A stretch of 15,675 nt of DNA from Deltaproteobacteria bacterium (GCA_011051925.1 DRKE01000541.1:1-15675), one strand, 5' to 3'; counted from the stretch's first letter, positions 1-6,701 are shown. The notes: generated by a model not told the origin, from the letters alone. Numbers and translations: made by a program.

Positions 1-13
1 GGGCCGGCGCCGA

Positions 14-694
14 CTAACGGCGACCGAGGAAGCGACTGCGCTGGGCGCTGTTCCTCGACTCCTGCACGCGCGACATGTAGCTCGGGACCACGATCTTCGG
101 ATCGAGTCCGATGGTCCGGGCATAGGCCGTCACGAAGCCTCGGACATAGACGTCCGCCGGCAGGTCCACGAAATTCTCGTCCTCGATGTTCCGGAGATGG
201 GTCCCGCTCACCTTGGTCACGTCCGAGATGTCGTCGATCTCGTAGCCCCGGAAGAGGCGCGCTCGCCGCAGTCGAAGGCCATCGAATTCGCCCGCCGTCT
301 CGTCTTCGAAGGCGTCGTACTCGTCGGTCGCTTCGTCGAGCGCATCCGTCGCGGCAGCGTTTCCGGAAGCGTCCGGGAAAGGCTCGGCCTCCCGCGCCTC
401 GATCGCCCCTCCCGCGTCCATCGGCCGCGAGGTTCCGGTCGGTCCCGGCGGATCGCAGCATTCGGTCGCGTCGTAGTCCGCGCGAAGCTCGGGATCGGAG
501 AGGACGCGATAGGCCTCGTCGAGGCGTTCGCGGATCGCCGCCGCGTCCGCACCGTCGAAGATCGAATAGAGCGCGAGCGAACCCTCTCCGTAGGTCTGCT
601 GGGACAGACGATAGGCCCGATCGATCTCCGCGCGGGTCGCCGTCCTCGGTATCTCGAGCAGTTCGTAGTGGTCGAGTTCGTCGATTCCCCTCAT
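14..694 (-). CDS. J-like domain / RodZ-type helix-turn-helix fusion protein
   Basis: A 226-residue protein of two parts. Residues 8-77 resemble a DnaJ J domain: an opening like DHYELLEIPRTAT, then helix I, and near the end EAYRVLSDPELRADYD. The HPD tripeptide that J proteins use to stimulate Hsp70 is absent from the loop (TYGEGS there instead), so Hsp70 co-chaperone activity is doubtful. Residues 80-135 are an acidic, Pro/Ala-rich linker. Residues 138-200 match the HTH_25 domain found at the N-terminus of RodZ (LRLRRARLFRGYEIDDIS, LRNIEDENFVDLPADVYVRGFVTAYARTIGLD). No membrane segment is seen, unlike RodZ. The ATG overlaps the stop of the upstream ParA-like gene (ATGA at 691-694), and GGGGGA lies six bases before it. 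The role is unknown; the coupling suggests that it works with that ATPase, perhaps in positioning or regulation (inference). Confidence 0.85.
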   Translation of the reverse strand: MRGIDELDHYELLEIPRTATRAEIDRAYRLSQQTYGEGSLALYSIFDGADAAAIRERLDEAYRVLSDPELRADYDATECCDPPGPTGTSRPMDAGGAIEAREAEPFPDASGNAAATDALDEATDEYDAFEDETAGEFDGLRLRRARLFRGYEIDDISDVTKVSGTHLRNIEDENFVDLPADVYVRGFVTAYARTIGLDPKIVVPSYMSRVQESRNSAQRSRFLGRR

Positions 695-1746
695 GTGAAT
701 CCCCCGGGCCGGCCCTGCGGCGCGGGCCGATGGGCCTCGGCCCCGGCCGTGGCAGACCGCGCGCTCGATCCGGCCCCAGCGGCCGAGGCTGAAGGAAGGC
801 CGAGCAGCTTGCGTGCGATCCGCTGGAGATAGATCGAAACGTCCGCGTCCTTGTGCAGATCGACGATCGGCCGTCGCATCGAGACCGATCGCCTCGCTTC
901 CTCGTCATGATTCACGTAGCCCAGGTACTCCGCATCGATTCCGAAATATTTCTTGCAGACGCTCGTCACGGCGAACCCGAGCTTCACGTCCTCCGCCGTC
1001 CGCGCGCCGTTCACGATCACCCTCGGCCGGAAGACGCGCATGGTCTCGACGAATCGGCGGGCCTCGCTCGAATCGGTCGCCTCGATCTCGCGCAGCAGAT
1101 CCAGAGGCGTCCGGATTCCGCGTTCGTTGCGCTGGTCCATCGCGAGCGTGACGAGCTGTCGGACACCATGGCCGACCATCGCCAGACGCATGCGCCGGTA
1201 GAAGGCCGCACGCAGGAACGAGTAGGCGTTCTCGACCGAGGTCGGCTCGGGTTGCAACACGAGGATTCCATCGTCCGAGACGAGGAAGTAGTCGAGCACC
1301 GAGGCATGGGCACCGGCACCGAGATCGAGCAGGATCAGGTCCGCGTCGAGCTGACGCAGCCCCCGGACCAGCCGGACCCGCCGCAGGTGACTCGGCTGGG
1401 CATCGGCGAGATTGGCATGGGTCGCCCCGATCAGCTTGAGATTCGGCAGCGGGGTATCGACCAGGAGTTTGCCGAGATCCTCTTCACGCTCGGACACGAA
1501 ATCGGCGAGGCTGCGTCGCGGCGACGGAACGCCGAGACACGTATGCAGGTTCGCGCCATCGAGATCGACGTCGACGACGATCACGCGTTGGCCGAGTCGG
1601 GCCAGCGCCGTCGCCAGGTTCGCCGTCACGAAGGTCTTGCCCACACCCCCCTTGCCCCCGCCGATGGCGAGCAGGCGCGCACCGCGCTCGCGCGGGCGCT
1701 TCGGGTCGGTCGGATGGGCTCGGGCCGATGGCGTCATCAATGTCAC
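691..1746 (-). CDS. MinD/ParA-family P-loop ATPase
   Basis: A deviant Walker A ATPase of the MinD/ParA/FlhG class. With the start chosen here, KGGVGKT lies at about residues 32-38, followed by the A' strand VIVVDVDLDGANLH and the Walker B-like strand LILLDLGAG. PEPTSVENAY and VIVNGARTAEDV follow, as in MinD-like proteins. Such ATPases dimerise on ATP and position cellular structures, but the cargo of this one is unknown. The length is about 351 residues. The start is uncertain: GTG at 1746 has AGAGAGG just upstream and is preferred. GTG at 1761, TTG at 1740 and ATG at 1737 are alternatives; all lie before the P loop, so the domain is unaffected. It lies 104 bases downstream of selA and overlaps the next gene by four bases. 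FlhG/FleN is an alternative name, but no flagellar gene is nearby and the FlhG activation helix is not recognisable. Confidence 0.87.
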   Translation of the reverse strand: MTLMTPSARAHPTDPKRPRERGARLLAIGGGKGGVGKTFVTANLATALARLGQRVIVVDVDLDGANLHTCLGVPSPRRSLADFVSEREEDLGKLLVDTPLPNLKLIGATHANLADAQPSHLRRVRLVRGLRQLDADLILLDLGAGAHASVLDYFLVSDDGILVLQPEPTSVENAYSFLRAAFYRRMRLAMVGHGVRQLVTLAMDQRNERGIRTPLDLLREIEATDSSEARRFVETMRVFRPRVIVNGARTAEDVKLGFAVTSVCKKYFGIDAEYLGYVNHDEEARRSVSMRRPIVDLHKDADVSIYLQRIARKLLGLPSASAAGAGSSARSATAGAEAHRPAPQGRPGGFT

Positions 1747-1753
1747 GTTCGCC

Positions 1754-1769
1754 TCTCTCACCGGAGAGA
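1754..1769 (-). promoter_or_regulatory. Small hairpin over the ParA-like gene start
   Basis: A six-pair stem with a four-base loop (TCTCTC/GAGAGA) spans the translation start region of the ParA-like gene. Its GAGAG arm overlaps part of the purine-rich stretch that would serve as ribosome binding site for the GTG at 1746. Folding could limit initiation; this is inference from position only. Confidence 0.25.
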
Positions 1770-1850
1770 TCCTCGACGATCTCCTCGAATGACGAACGGG
1801 GGGCTTGCTGGGGGTCTCCCTAACCTACCAGAACAGACCCCGCGGGCCAA

Positions 1851-3266
1851 TCACCGGCCGATCGTTTCGAAGGCGAAACGCAGCGCATCGGCGACGAGGG
1901 GAAACTCCTCATCGCGCAGGGTCCGCGGATCGAGCCAGAGCGCGTCGTCATGGATCCGTGCCAGCACGGGCGTCGGCGCTTCGCGCAGCGCCGACGCGAG
2001 GCGGGAAATCCCCGGGCCATCGATCACGAGGGCCTGGCCCGCCAGGCGGTGCCCGGGAAGCGATCCTCCTCCGACCGCCGTCTCCACCCGTTCCGAGCGG
2101 ACCCGATAGCCGCGAACGAGGACATCGGAGATCGCGTCGCGAAGAAGGGCGGCACGGGCCTCCAGCTCGTCGATCGTCGCCCGCAGCCCCGCTACGAGGG
2201 GAATCTCGTCGGCCCGGGAAGCGTCGAGCATCAGATCGAGGGTCGCGTCGAGGGCCGCGATCGTCAGCTTGTCGACGCGAAGGGCCCGTGAAAGCGGATT
2301 CTTCCGCATCGCGTCGATCAGGTCCCGGCGGCCCAGCAGCACACCGGCCTGGGGCCCACCGATCAGCTTGTCGCCCGAGAAACACACGACATCGACGCCG
2401 TCCCGGAGTCGACCCGGCGCGTGGGCCTCCCCGGGAAGCCCCGCCGACGCGAGATCGAGAAGCGTCCCACTTCCGAGGTCCTCGAAGAGCGGGATGCCGT
2501 TCTCTCGAGCGAGTTGCGCCAGCTCCTTGATGCCGGGTTCCGCGACGAAGCCCCGCTGTTCGAAGTTGCTGCGATGGACCTTGAGGAGGAGGGCGGTATC
2601 GGGACCGATCGCCCCGGCATAGTCGGCCAGATGCGTGCGGTTGGTCGTACCGACCTCCAGCAGCCGGACGCCGGCACGCTCCATGATGGCCGGGACGCGG
2701 AAGGAGCCTCCGATCTCGACGAGTTCGCCCCGGGAGACCACGACGCAGCGGCCCTGCGCGAGGGTGTTCAGGGCGAGCAGGACGGCCGCCGCGTTGTTGT
2801 TGACGACATGGGCCGCTTCGGCGCCGGAAAGGGCGATCAATCTGGCCTCGAGTCGGCCGAGCCGGGATCCACGGCGGCCGGTCCCGAGATCGAGCTCGAG
2901 ATTGGAATACCCGCGAGCCGCCTCTGCAACCGCGGCCTGGGCGGCAGAGGCCAGGGGCGCGCGGCCCAGGTTCGTGTGCAGGAGCACCCCCGTCGCATTC
3001 AGGACCGCCCGGGGATGGCGCATGACCAGGCGCTCGGCCTCGATGACGACCCGATCGACCCACTCCCCGATTCCCCCGGGACCCGAGAATGATTCAGCAT
3101 CCCCCGAGGCCAGTCGCTCTCTTGCGGCCTCGACGATCTCCCTGGCCGCGAACCTTCGTGCCCACTCGGCTAGATCGGGTCTTTTCAGCCCCGATTCTCG
3201 GATCAGGCGGTCGACGGAAGGCAGATTCCGTCGGGGATCCGAGTTGACGGTTCGCTTCAGATCCAT
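1851..3266 (-). CDS. selA: L-seryl-tRNA(Sec) selenium transferase (SelA)
   Basis: The PLP enzyme that converts seryl-tRNA(Sec) to selenocysteinyl-tRNA(Sec) using selenophosphate, in the cytoplasm. The length of 471 residues is close to E. coli SelA (463). The family N-terminus is visible (RRNLPSVDRLI, residues 12-22), then VLNATGVLLHTNLGRAPL (88-105), the AAHVVNNNAAAVLLALN segment, and FSGDKLIGGPQAG (296-308), in which Lys300 is the expected PLP Schiff-base lysine. The C-terminus has the usual ALWLDPRTL motif. The frame stays open upstream to 3785, but that extension does not resemble SelA, so the ATG at 3266 is chosen; the ribosome site there is weak (GGGG about ten bases upstream). No selB or selC was found in the window, although selA often sits next to selB. 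Divergent from rng. Confidence 0.95.
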   Translation of the reverse strand: MDLKRTVNSDPRRNLPSVDRLIRESGLKRPDLAEWARRFAAREIVEAARERLASGDAESFSGPGGIGEWVDRVVIEAERLVMRHPRAVLNATGVLLHTNLGRAPLASAAQAAVAEAARGYSNLELDLGTGRRGSRLGRLEARLIALSGAEAAHVVNNNAAAVLLALNTLAQGRCVVVSRGELVEIGGSFRVPAIMERAGVRLLEVGTTNRTHLADYAGAIGPDTALLLKVHRSNFEQRGFVAEPGIKELAQLARENGIPLFEDLGSGTLLDLASAGLPGEAHAPGRLRDGVDVVCFSGDKLIGGPQAGVLLGRRDLIDAMRKNPLSRALRVDKLTIAALDATLDLMLDASRADEIPLVAGLRATIDELEARAALLRDAISDVLVRGYRVRSERVETAVGGGSLPGHRLAGQALVIDGPGISRLASALREAPTPVLARIHDDALWLDPRTLRDEEFPLVADALRFAFETIGR

Positions 3267-3419
3267 GACTCTCAACCCCAGATGTTTACACGGCCGTGCC
3301 GGTTCGTGTTCTGGATCGAAATCGCGGGGGCGAAGGCGCCACAGCGACTCAAACCACGGATCGATCTCGTGTGCATGGAGCAGCCCCGGAAGACCTCGGC
3401 CGACGGCCCGGGAAATGCG

Positions 3420-3435
3420 GGAGCAGCAATGCTCC
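3420..3435 (+). repeat. Hairpin with GCAA (GNRA) tetraloop
   Basis: GGAGCA, GCAA, TGCTCC form a perfect six-pair stem. On the plus strand the loop is a GNRA tetraloop, a common stable RNA cap; on the minus strand it is TTGC. It lies 154 bases upstream of the selA start, in DNA without a clear gene. A role is not established. Confidence 0.4.
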
Positions 3436-3507
3436 GGACGATCACACGAAACCTCGAGACGAAACGAGTTGGAGTCGAACTTCGATCGGGTTTGCCGACC
3501 CCTCATG

Positions 3508-3534
3508 CCTCTTGCGGGACGAACCCGCACGAGG
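3508..3534. repeat. Interrupted ten-pair hairpin
   Basis: CCTC, one unpaired base, then TGCGGG, a five-base loop ACGAA, then CCCGCA, one unpaired base and GAGG. Ten pairs form around a single mismatch. There is no T-run on either side, so it is not a classical intrinsic terminator. It superficially resembles a tRNA T arm (GCGGGTTCG on the minus strand), but the loop is too short and no tRNA can be built around it. Confidence 0.45.
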
Positions 3535-3558
3535 ACCGGATGAACAGATAGCAACGGT

Positions 3559-3573
3559 CGCCGCCTGGCGGCG
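3559..3573. repeat. GC-rich inverted repeat
   Basis: CGCCGCC and GGCGGCG are separated by one base, or equivalently form a six-pair stem with a CTG loop. It lies 25 bases from the hairpin at 3508-3534. This could be part of a larger RNA fold, or a chance product of high GC. Confidence 0.3.
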
Positions 3574-3864
3574 AGGCGTTGGACGGATCGATCCAGAACA
3601 TACCCGGGGGAGTTGGACGGCAGCGGGGTGCTGCTTTCTTCTGAGAACCCCCCAGGAACCTTCGGCACGACCGCGGCAGCAACGAGACAAAGAGAGCGAA
3701 CCACAAACCAACGCGAGTCATCGATTTGAACACCACAGTCGAATTCCAAGCGGTCGAAAGGGAGAAGGAGAGCGTCGAAGTCCATTCGCGCCAGTGAGTC
3801 GCCCGCCCGGTCGACCCGCCACCGCGTCTCTCAGAACTGCAGGCGAGCAAGCAGCACCCCGAAA

Positions 3865-3914
3865 GCGCGACCGGTCGCGCATCACGTCCTTCGTGATGGC
3901 GCCAGGATCCTGGC
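3865..3914. promoter_or_regulatory. Cluster of three interlocking palindromes upstream of rng
   Basis: Three inverted repeats lie end to end. The first, 3865-3880, is a perfect 16-base palindrome (GCGCGACCGGTCGCGC). The second, 3877-3902, is a hairpin with GCGC+ATCACG pairing to CGTGAT+GCGC around a TCCTT loop, with one bulged G. The third, 3901-3914, is a perfect 14-base palindrome (GCCAGGATCCTGGC). Because neighbours share arms, only some can fold at once. The cluster ends 140 bases before the rng start. It may be an operator for a dimeric repressor or a structured 5' leader. E. coli rne is known to be autoregulated through leader hairpins, so a similar role is plausible but inferred. Confidence 0.5.
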
Positions 3915-4054
3915 ATCCGGTTTCGCCATGAATGCCAACCGACCCTTCCTTCGCAACGTCGAAACGTCCTTCGATCGGACTCGCCAGTACGGGCGGCTCG
4001 GACCGGACCCACCGTGGAAGCGGCGGCCGGACGACCGCCTCGACGGGCGGAACG

Positions 4055-6016
4055 ATGCGCAACGAGATCATCATCAATGCGGAACTCGGGGAGACCCGGG
4101 TCGCGCTGATCGAGAACGGCCAGTTCGCAGAACTCCATATCGAACGTGAGCGCGACAAGAGCGTCGTCGGCAATGTCGTGAAGGGTCGCGTCAGTCGGGT
4201 CCTGCCGGGCATGCAGGCGGCCTTCGTCGACATCGGCCTGGAAAAGGCGGCCTTCCTCTACGTCGGCGACTACTTCGAGAGCGTGCTCGAAACCGGTCAG
4301 ACCGAGGGCGAGCCGGCCTCGGGCTCCGGAGGACACCGCAAGAACGGACGAGGCCGAGGCAGCCGCTCGGCTCCGCCCCGAATCGATACGGTCCTGCGGG
4401 AAGGCCAGGAGATCGTCGTCCAGATCGCCAAGGAACCGATCGGGACCAAGGGCGCGCGGATCACGTCGAGCCTTTCGATTCCCGGACGCCACCTCGTCCT
4501 GACCCCCTGGTCGCGACGCGTCGGCGTTTCCAGGCGGATCGGATCGGACAAGGAGCGCCGACGCCTGCGCGAGGTCGTCGAACGACTCCGCCCGCAGAAC
4601 CTCGGCTTCATCATCCGGACCGCCGGCGACGGCGTCACCGAAGACGACCTCAAGGCCGATATCCGGTATCTGGCCACGGTCTGGGCCGCGATCCAGCAGC
4701 GTCATGCGGAGAAGGCGGCCCCCGCCGTGCTCTACTCCGAACACGATCTCCCGCTCCGGATCGTCCGCGATCTCGCAGGCCACGATACGAAGCGGATCAT
4801 CGCCGACTCGAAGGAGGTCTACGAAAGCATCCGCGGCTTCGTCGACCGATTCGTCGCGGACCCGAAGCCGGAGGTCGAGTTCTACGACGACAGCTATCCG
4901 ATCTTCTCCCGCTTCGATCTCGAGAGCCAGATCCATGCGAATCTCGAACGCAAGGTCTGGCTGAAGAGCGGGGGCTCGCTCGTGATCGACAAGAGCGAGG
5001 CGCTGACCGCGATCGACGTCAATACGGGCCGATTCGTCGGCAAACGCGACCTCGAGGACACGGTGCTGAAGACCAACCTCGAGGCGGTCGCCGAGGTCGT
5101 CCACCAGCTGCGATTCCGCAACCTCGGCGGGCTGATCATCATCGATCTGATCGACATGGAATCGGCCGCCAACCGGGAGAAGGTCTATCGCGCCCTCGGC
5201 GAGGCCCTCCGAGCCGACAAGGCCCGGACCAACATCCTCAAGATCTCCGAACTCGGGCTCGTCGAGATGACACGCAAGCGAACGCGCGAGAACCTCGTCC
5301 AGACGCTCTGCGAACCCTGCAGCTATTGCGAGGGGCGCAGCTATGTCCTTTCGCGGGAAAGCGTCGGGTTCCGCGTGCTGCGCGAGATCCGCAAACATCT
5401 GCCCCGGTTGAAGGGGCGACCGGTCGCCGTCGCCGTCAATCCCCACGTCGCCGAGGAACTGCTCACCCGTTCGAAACAGGCCCTCGCGAATCTCAGCGAA
5501 GAGATCGGTCGCGACATCGAGATCCGCGCTCGCCCCGGAATCCACCAGGAGCAATTCGAGATCACCGTTCTCGAAGCCGGAGAGCCCGCCGAACTCGATC
5601 TGCCCTGGCTGCGGGACCGCCACCCCAATGCGCCCGGTGAGGAGGAATCCCGGGAAGCCGGCAAGGGGCGGAATGGTCGCAAGCGACGTCGGGGCGGTCG
5701 GGGTCGCGGTGCCAGCGAAGTCGTCGTCGCCGAGGGGATCGTCGAGGCGGTCGGGACCGACGACGAGCAGGTCGACGGTGCGGCGGCCGCTCTGGCAGCG
5801 GCCACGGTCGACGTGGGCATCGAATTCGAGGCCGATGACGCGGAGGAATCGAAGGACGAAGCACCGACCGGAGCCGGAAAGGAACCGGCCCCGCCGGATT
5901 CCCCCCCGATCGACACGCCCGGGGGACCCGGCAGCGAGGCGGGGGCGGATTCTCCGGAATCGCTCCAAGCGGTTGACTCAGAAGCGGAATCACGCATAAT
6001 CCCGCGCTCCGAATGA
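4055..6016 (+). CDS. rng: Ribonuclease E/G family endoribonuclease
   Basis: A single-strand-specific endoribonuclease for rRNA/tRNA processing and mRNA decay. The start is the ATG giving MRNEIIINAELGETRVALIE, like the RNase G N-terminus; an upstream frame (ATG 3932) adds 41 unrelated residues, and GGGCGG lies four bases before the chosen ATG. An S1 RNA-binding domain spans residues 36-125, with VGNVVKGRVSRVLPGMQAAFVDIG and a Gly/Ser/Arg-rich insertion at about 81-108. The catalytic metal ligands are Asp321 (AIDVNTG) and Asp364 (IIIDLIDM), equivalent to E. coli RNase E D303 and D346. The Zn-link is CEPCSYC (419-425). Residues 525-653 form a disordered tail: a basic patch (GRKRRRGGRGRG, 541-552), then an acidic Pro-rich end. 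E. coli RNase G (489 residues) lacks such a tail, so this is intermediate between G and E. Thirteen bases from rplU. Confidence 0.95.
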   Translation: MRNEIIINAELGETRVALIENGQFAELHIERERDKSVVGNVVKGRVSRVLPGMQAAFVDIGLEKAAFLYVGDYFESVLETGQTEGEPASGSGGHRKNGRGRGSRSAPPRIDTVLREGQEIVVQIAKEPIGTKGARITSSLSIPGRHLVLTPWSRRVGVSRRIGSDKERRRLREVVERLRPQNLGFIIRTAGDGVTEDDLKADIRYLATVWAAIQQRHAEKAAPAVLYSEHDLPLRIVRDLAGHDTKRIIADSKEVYESIRGFVDRFVADPKPEVEFYDDSYPIFSRFDLESQIHANLERKVWLKSGGSLVIDKSEALTAIDVNTGRFVGKRDLEDTVLKTNLEAVAEVVHQLRFRNLGGLIIIDLIDMESAANREKVYRALGEALRADKARTNILKISELGLVEMTRKRTRENLVQTLCEPCSYCEGRSYVLSRESVGFRVLREIRKHLPRLKGRPVAVAVNPHVAEELLTRSKQALANLSEEIGRDIEIRARPGIHQEQFEITVLEAGEPAELDLPWLRDRHPNAPGEEESREAGKGRNGRKRRRGGRGRGASEVVVAEGIVEAVGTDDEQVDGAAAALAAATVDVGIEFEADDAEESKDEAPTGAGKEPAPPDSPPIDTPGGPGSEAGADSPESLQAVDSEAESRIIPRSE

Positions 6017-6029
6017 AACGAGGTCGAGA

Positions 6030-6341
6030 ATGTACGCCGTAATACGCAGCGGTGGAAAGCAGTACCGTGTGACCCGGGGTGGATCCGTCCGGGTCGAAAA
6101 GCTGGCGGGCGAGGTCGGTTCGACGATCACGCTCGATGATGTCCTCATGGTCGGGGATGGAGAGGACGTCAAGGTCGGCACGCCCAGGGTCGATGGGGCC
6201 GCCATTACCGGGACCATCGTCGCCCAGGGTCGGGGACCGAAGATCCGCGTCTTCAAGATGAAGCGCCGCAAGGGCTACCGGCGCACCCAGGGCCATCGAC
6301 AGGACTACACCGAGATCCGTGTCGACGAGATCAAGGCCTGA
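6030..6341 (+). CDS. rplU: 50S ribosomal protein L21
   Basis: A ribosomal protein of the large subunit that binds 23S rRNA. At 103 residues it has the same length as in E. coli. It opens with MYAVIRSGGKQYRV and ends with the family motif FKMKRRKGYRRTQGHRQDYTEI (residues 75-96). GAGG sits six bases before the ATG. It starts 13 bases after the RNase E/G stop, so it probably shares its transcript. This links RNA processing and ribosome synthesis. No separate L21 leader was recognised in the short gap. Confidence 0.98.
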   Translation: MYAVIRSGGKQYRVTRGGSVRVEKLAGEVGSTITLDDVLMVGDGEDVKVGTPRVDGAAITGTIVAQGRGPKIRVFKMKRRKGYRRTQGHRQDYTEIRVDEIKA

Positions 6342-6422
6342 GCAGGAACGGCCGATCCCGCAGGACGCGAAGCCGGGCGGGAAACCTGGAAACGGAACGG
6401 GAAACAGGAAGCAGGAATCGAA
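6342..6422 (+). other. rplU-rpmA spacer with GGAAAC repeats
   Basis: An 81-base purine-rich spacer. It contains GGAAAC at 6380-6385, 6388-6393 and 6400-6405, then AGGAA at 6406 and 6413, the second serving as the rpmA ribosome binding site. The ten bases at 6342-6351 (GCAGGAACGG), right after the rplU stop, recur at 6681-6690 after the rpmA stop. Confidence 0.5.
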
Positions 6423-6674
6423 ATGTCGCACAAGAAGGGTCAGGGCAGCTCACGCAACGGTCGCGACAGCAATGGTCAGCGACGGGGAATGAAGGTATTC
6501 GGTGGCGAGGTCGTTTCCGCCGGCTCGATCCTCGTGCGTCAGGTCGGAACGAAGATCCACGCCGGCCAGAACGTGGGACTCGGTCGGGACTACACGCTCT
6601 TCGCGTTGAAGGACGGCAAGGTCCGGTACGGAACCTCCCGCGGCCGCACGATGGCCCACGTCGACGCGGAGTAG
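6423..6674 (+). CDS. rpmA: 50S ribosomal protein L27
   Basis: The large-subunit protein whose N-terminal tail reaches the peptidyl transferase centre. It is 83 residues long (E. coli 85). The family pattern is visible: MSHKKGQGSSRNGRDSNGQRRGMKVFGGEVVSAGSI, then RQVGTKIHAGQNVGLGRDYTLFALKDGKVRY. There is no N-terminal leader peptide of the cleaved Firmicutes type. AGGA lies seven bases before the ATG. The rplU-rpmA-obg order is widely conserved. An eight-pair hairpin follows nine bases after the stop. Confidence 0.98.
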   Translation: MSHKKGQGSSRNGRDSNGQRRGMKVFGGEVVSAGSILVRQVGTKIHAGQNVGLGRDYTLFALKDGKVRYGTSRGRTMAHVDAE

Positions 6675-6682
6675 GTCCGCGC

Positions 6683-6701
6683 AGGAACGGAACCCGTTCC
6701 T
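6683..6701 (+). terminator. Hairpin just after rpmA
   Basis: AGGAACGG and CCGTTCCT pair perfectly over eight bases around an AAC loop. It begins nine bases after the rpmA stop and lies in the 163-base gap before obg. No T-run follows, so full intrinsic termination is unlikely. It may attenuate, stabilise the 3' end of the ribosomal-protein mRNA, or mark a processing site for the RNase E/G encoded upstream (inference). Confidence 0.4.

Larger units (their letters stand above)
3267..4054. other. Long selA-rng intergenic region, no clear gene, many inverted repeats
   Basis: This 788-base gap separates the divergent selA and rng genes and must hold their promoters and leaders, although no good -10/-35 pair stands out. 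Frames are open in it on both strands, but none gives a recognisable protein and codon use is unlike the neighbouring genes. It contains inverted repeats at 3289-3298 (CACGGCCGTG), 3420-3435, 3508-3534, 3559-3573 and 3865-3914. It was searched by eye for tRNA(Sec), tmRNA, RNase P RNA and SRP RNA signatures; none held up. A leader RNA or small RNA is possible. Confidence 0.6.

Noticed and set aside
853..2109. Plus-strand open frame of 418 codons opposite the ParA-like gene and selA end
   Set aside because: Antisense to clear genes on the other strand, with no recognisable domain.
3301..3340. TTCTGGATCGA, reminiscent of the tmRNA 5' region
   Set aside because: No matching tmRNA 3' part with a T arm and CCA end, and no tag reading frame was found in the region.
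3440..3540. tRNA-like sequences (GTTCGACTCC, and GCGGGTTCGTCCCGC on the minus strand), considered for selC
   Set aside because: The first has no pairing T stem (CGAAG against CCAAC), the second has a five-base loop, and no TCA anticodon arm could be built.
3267..3785. In-frame extension of SelA by 173 residues upstream
   Set aside because: The extension has no SelA-like sequence, while the chosen ATG gives the normal family length and N-terminus.
3503..5968. Very long minus-strand open frame (821 codons) opposite rng
   Set aside because: It lies antisense to the well-conserved RNase E/G gene and is a by-product of GC-ending codons; the translated product shows only repetitive Asp/Arg/Leu-rich composition.
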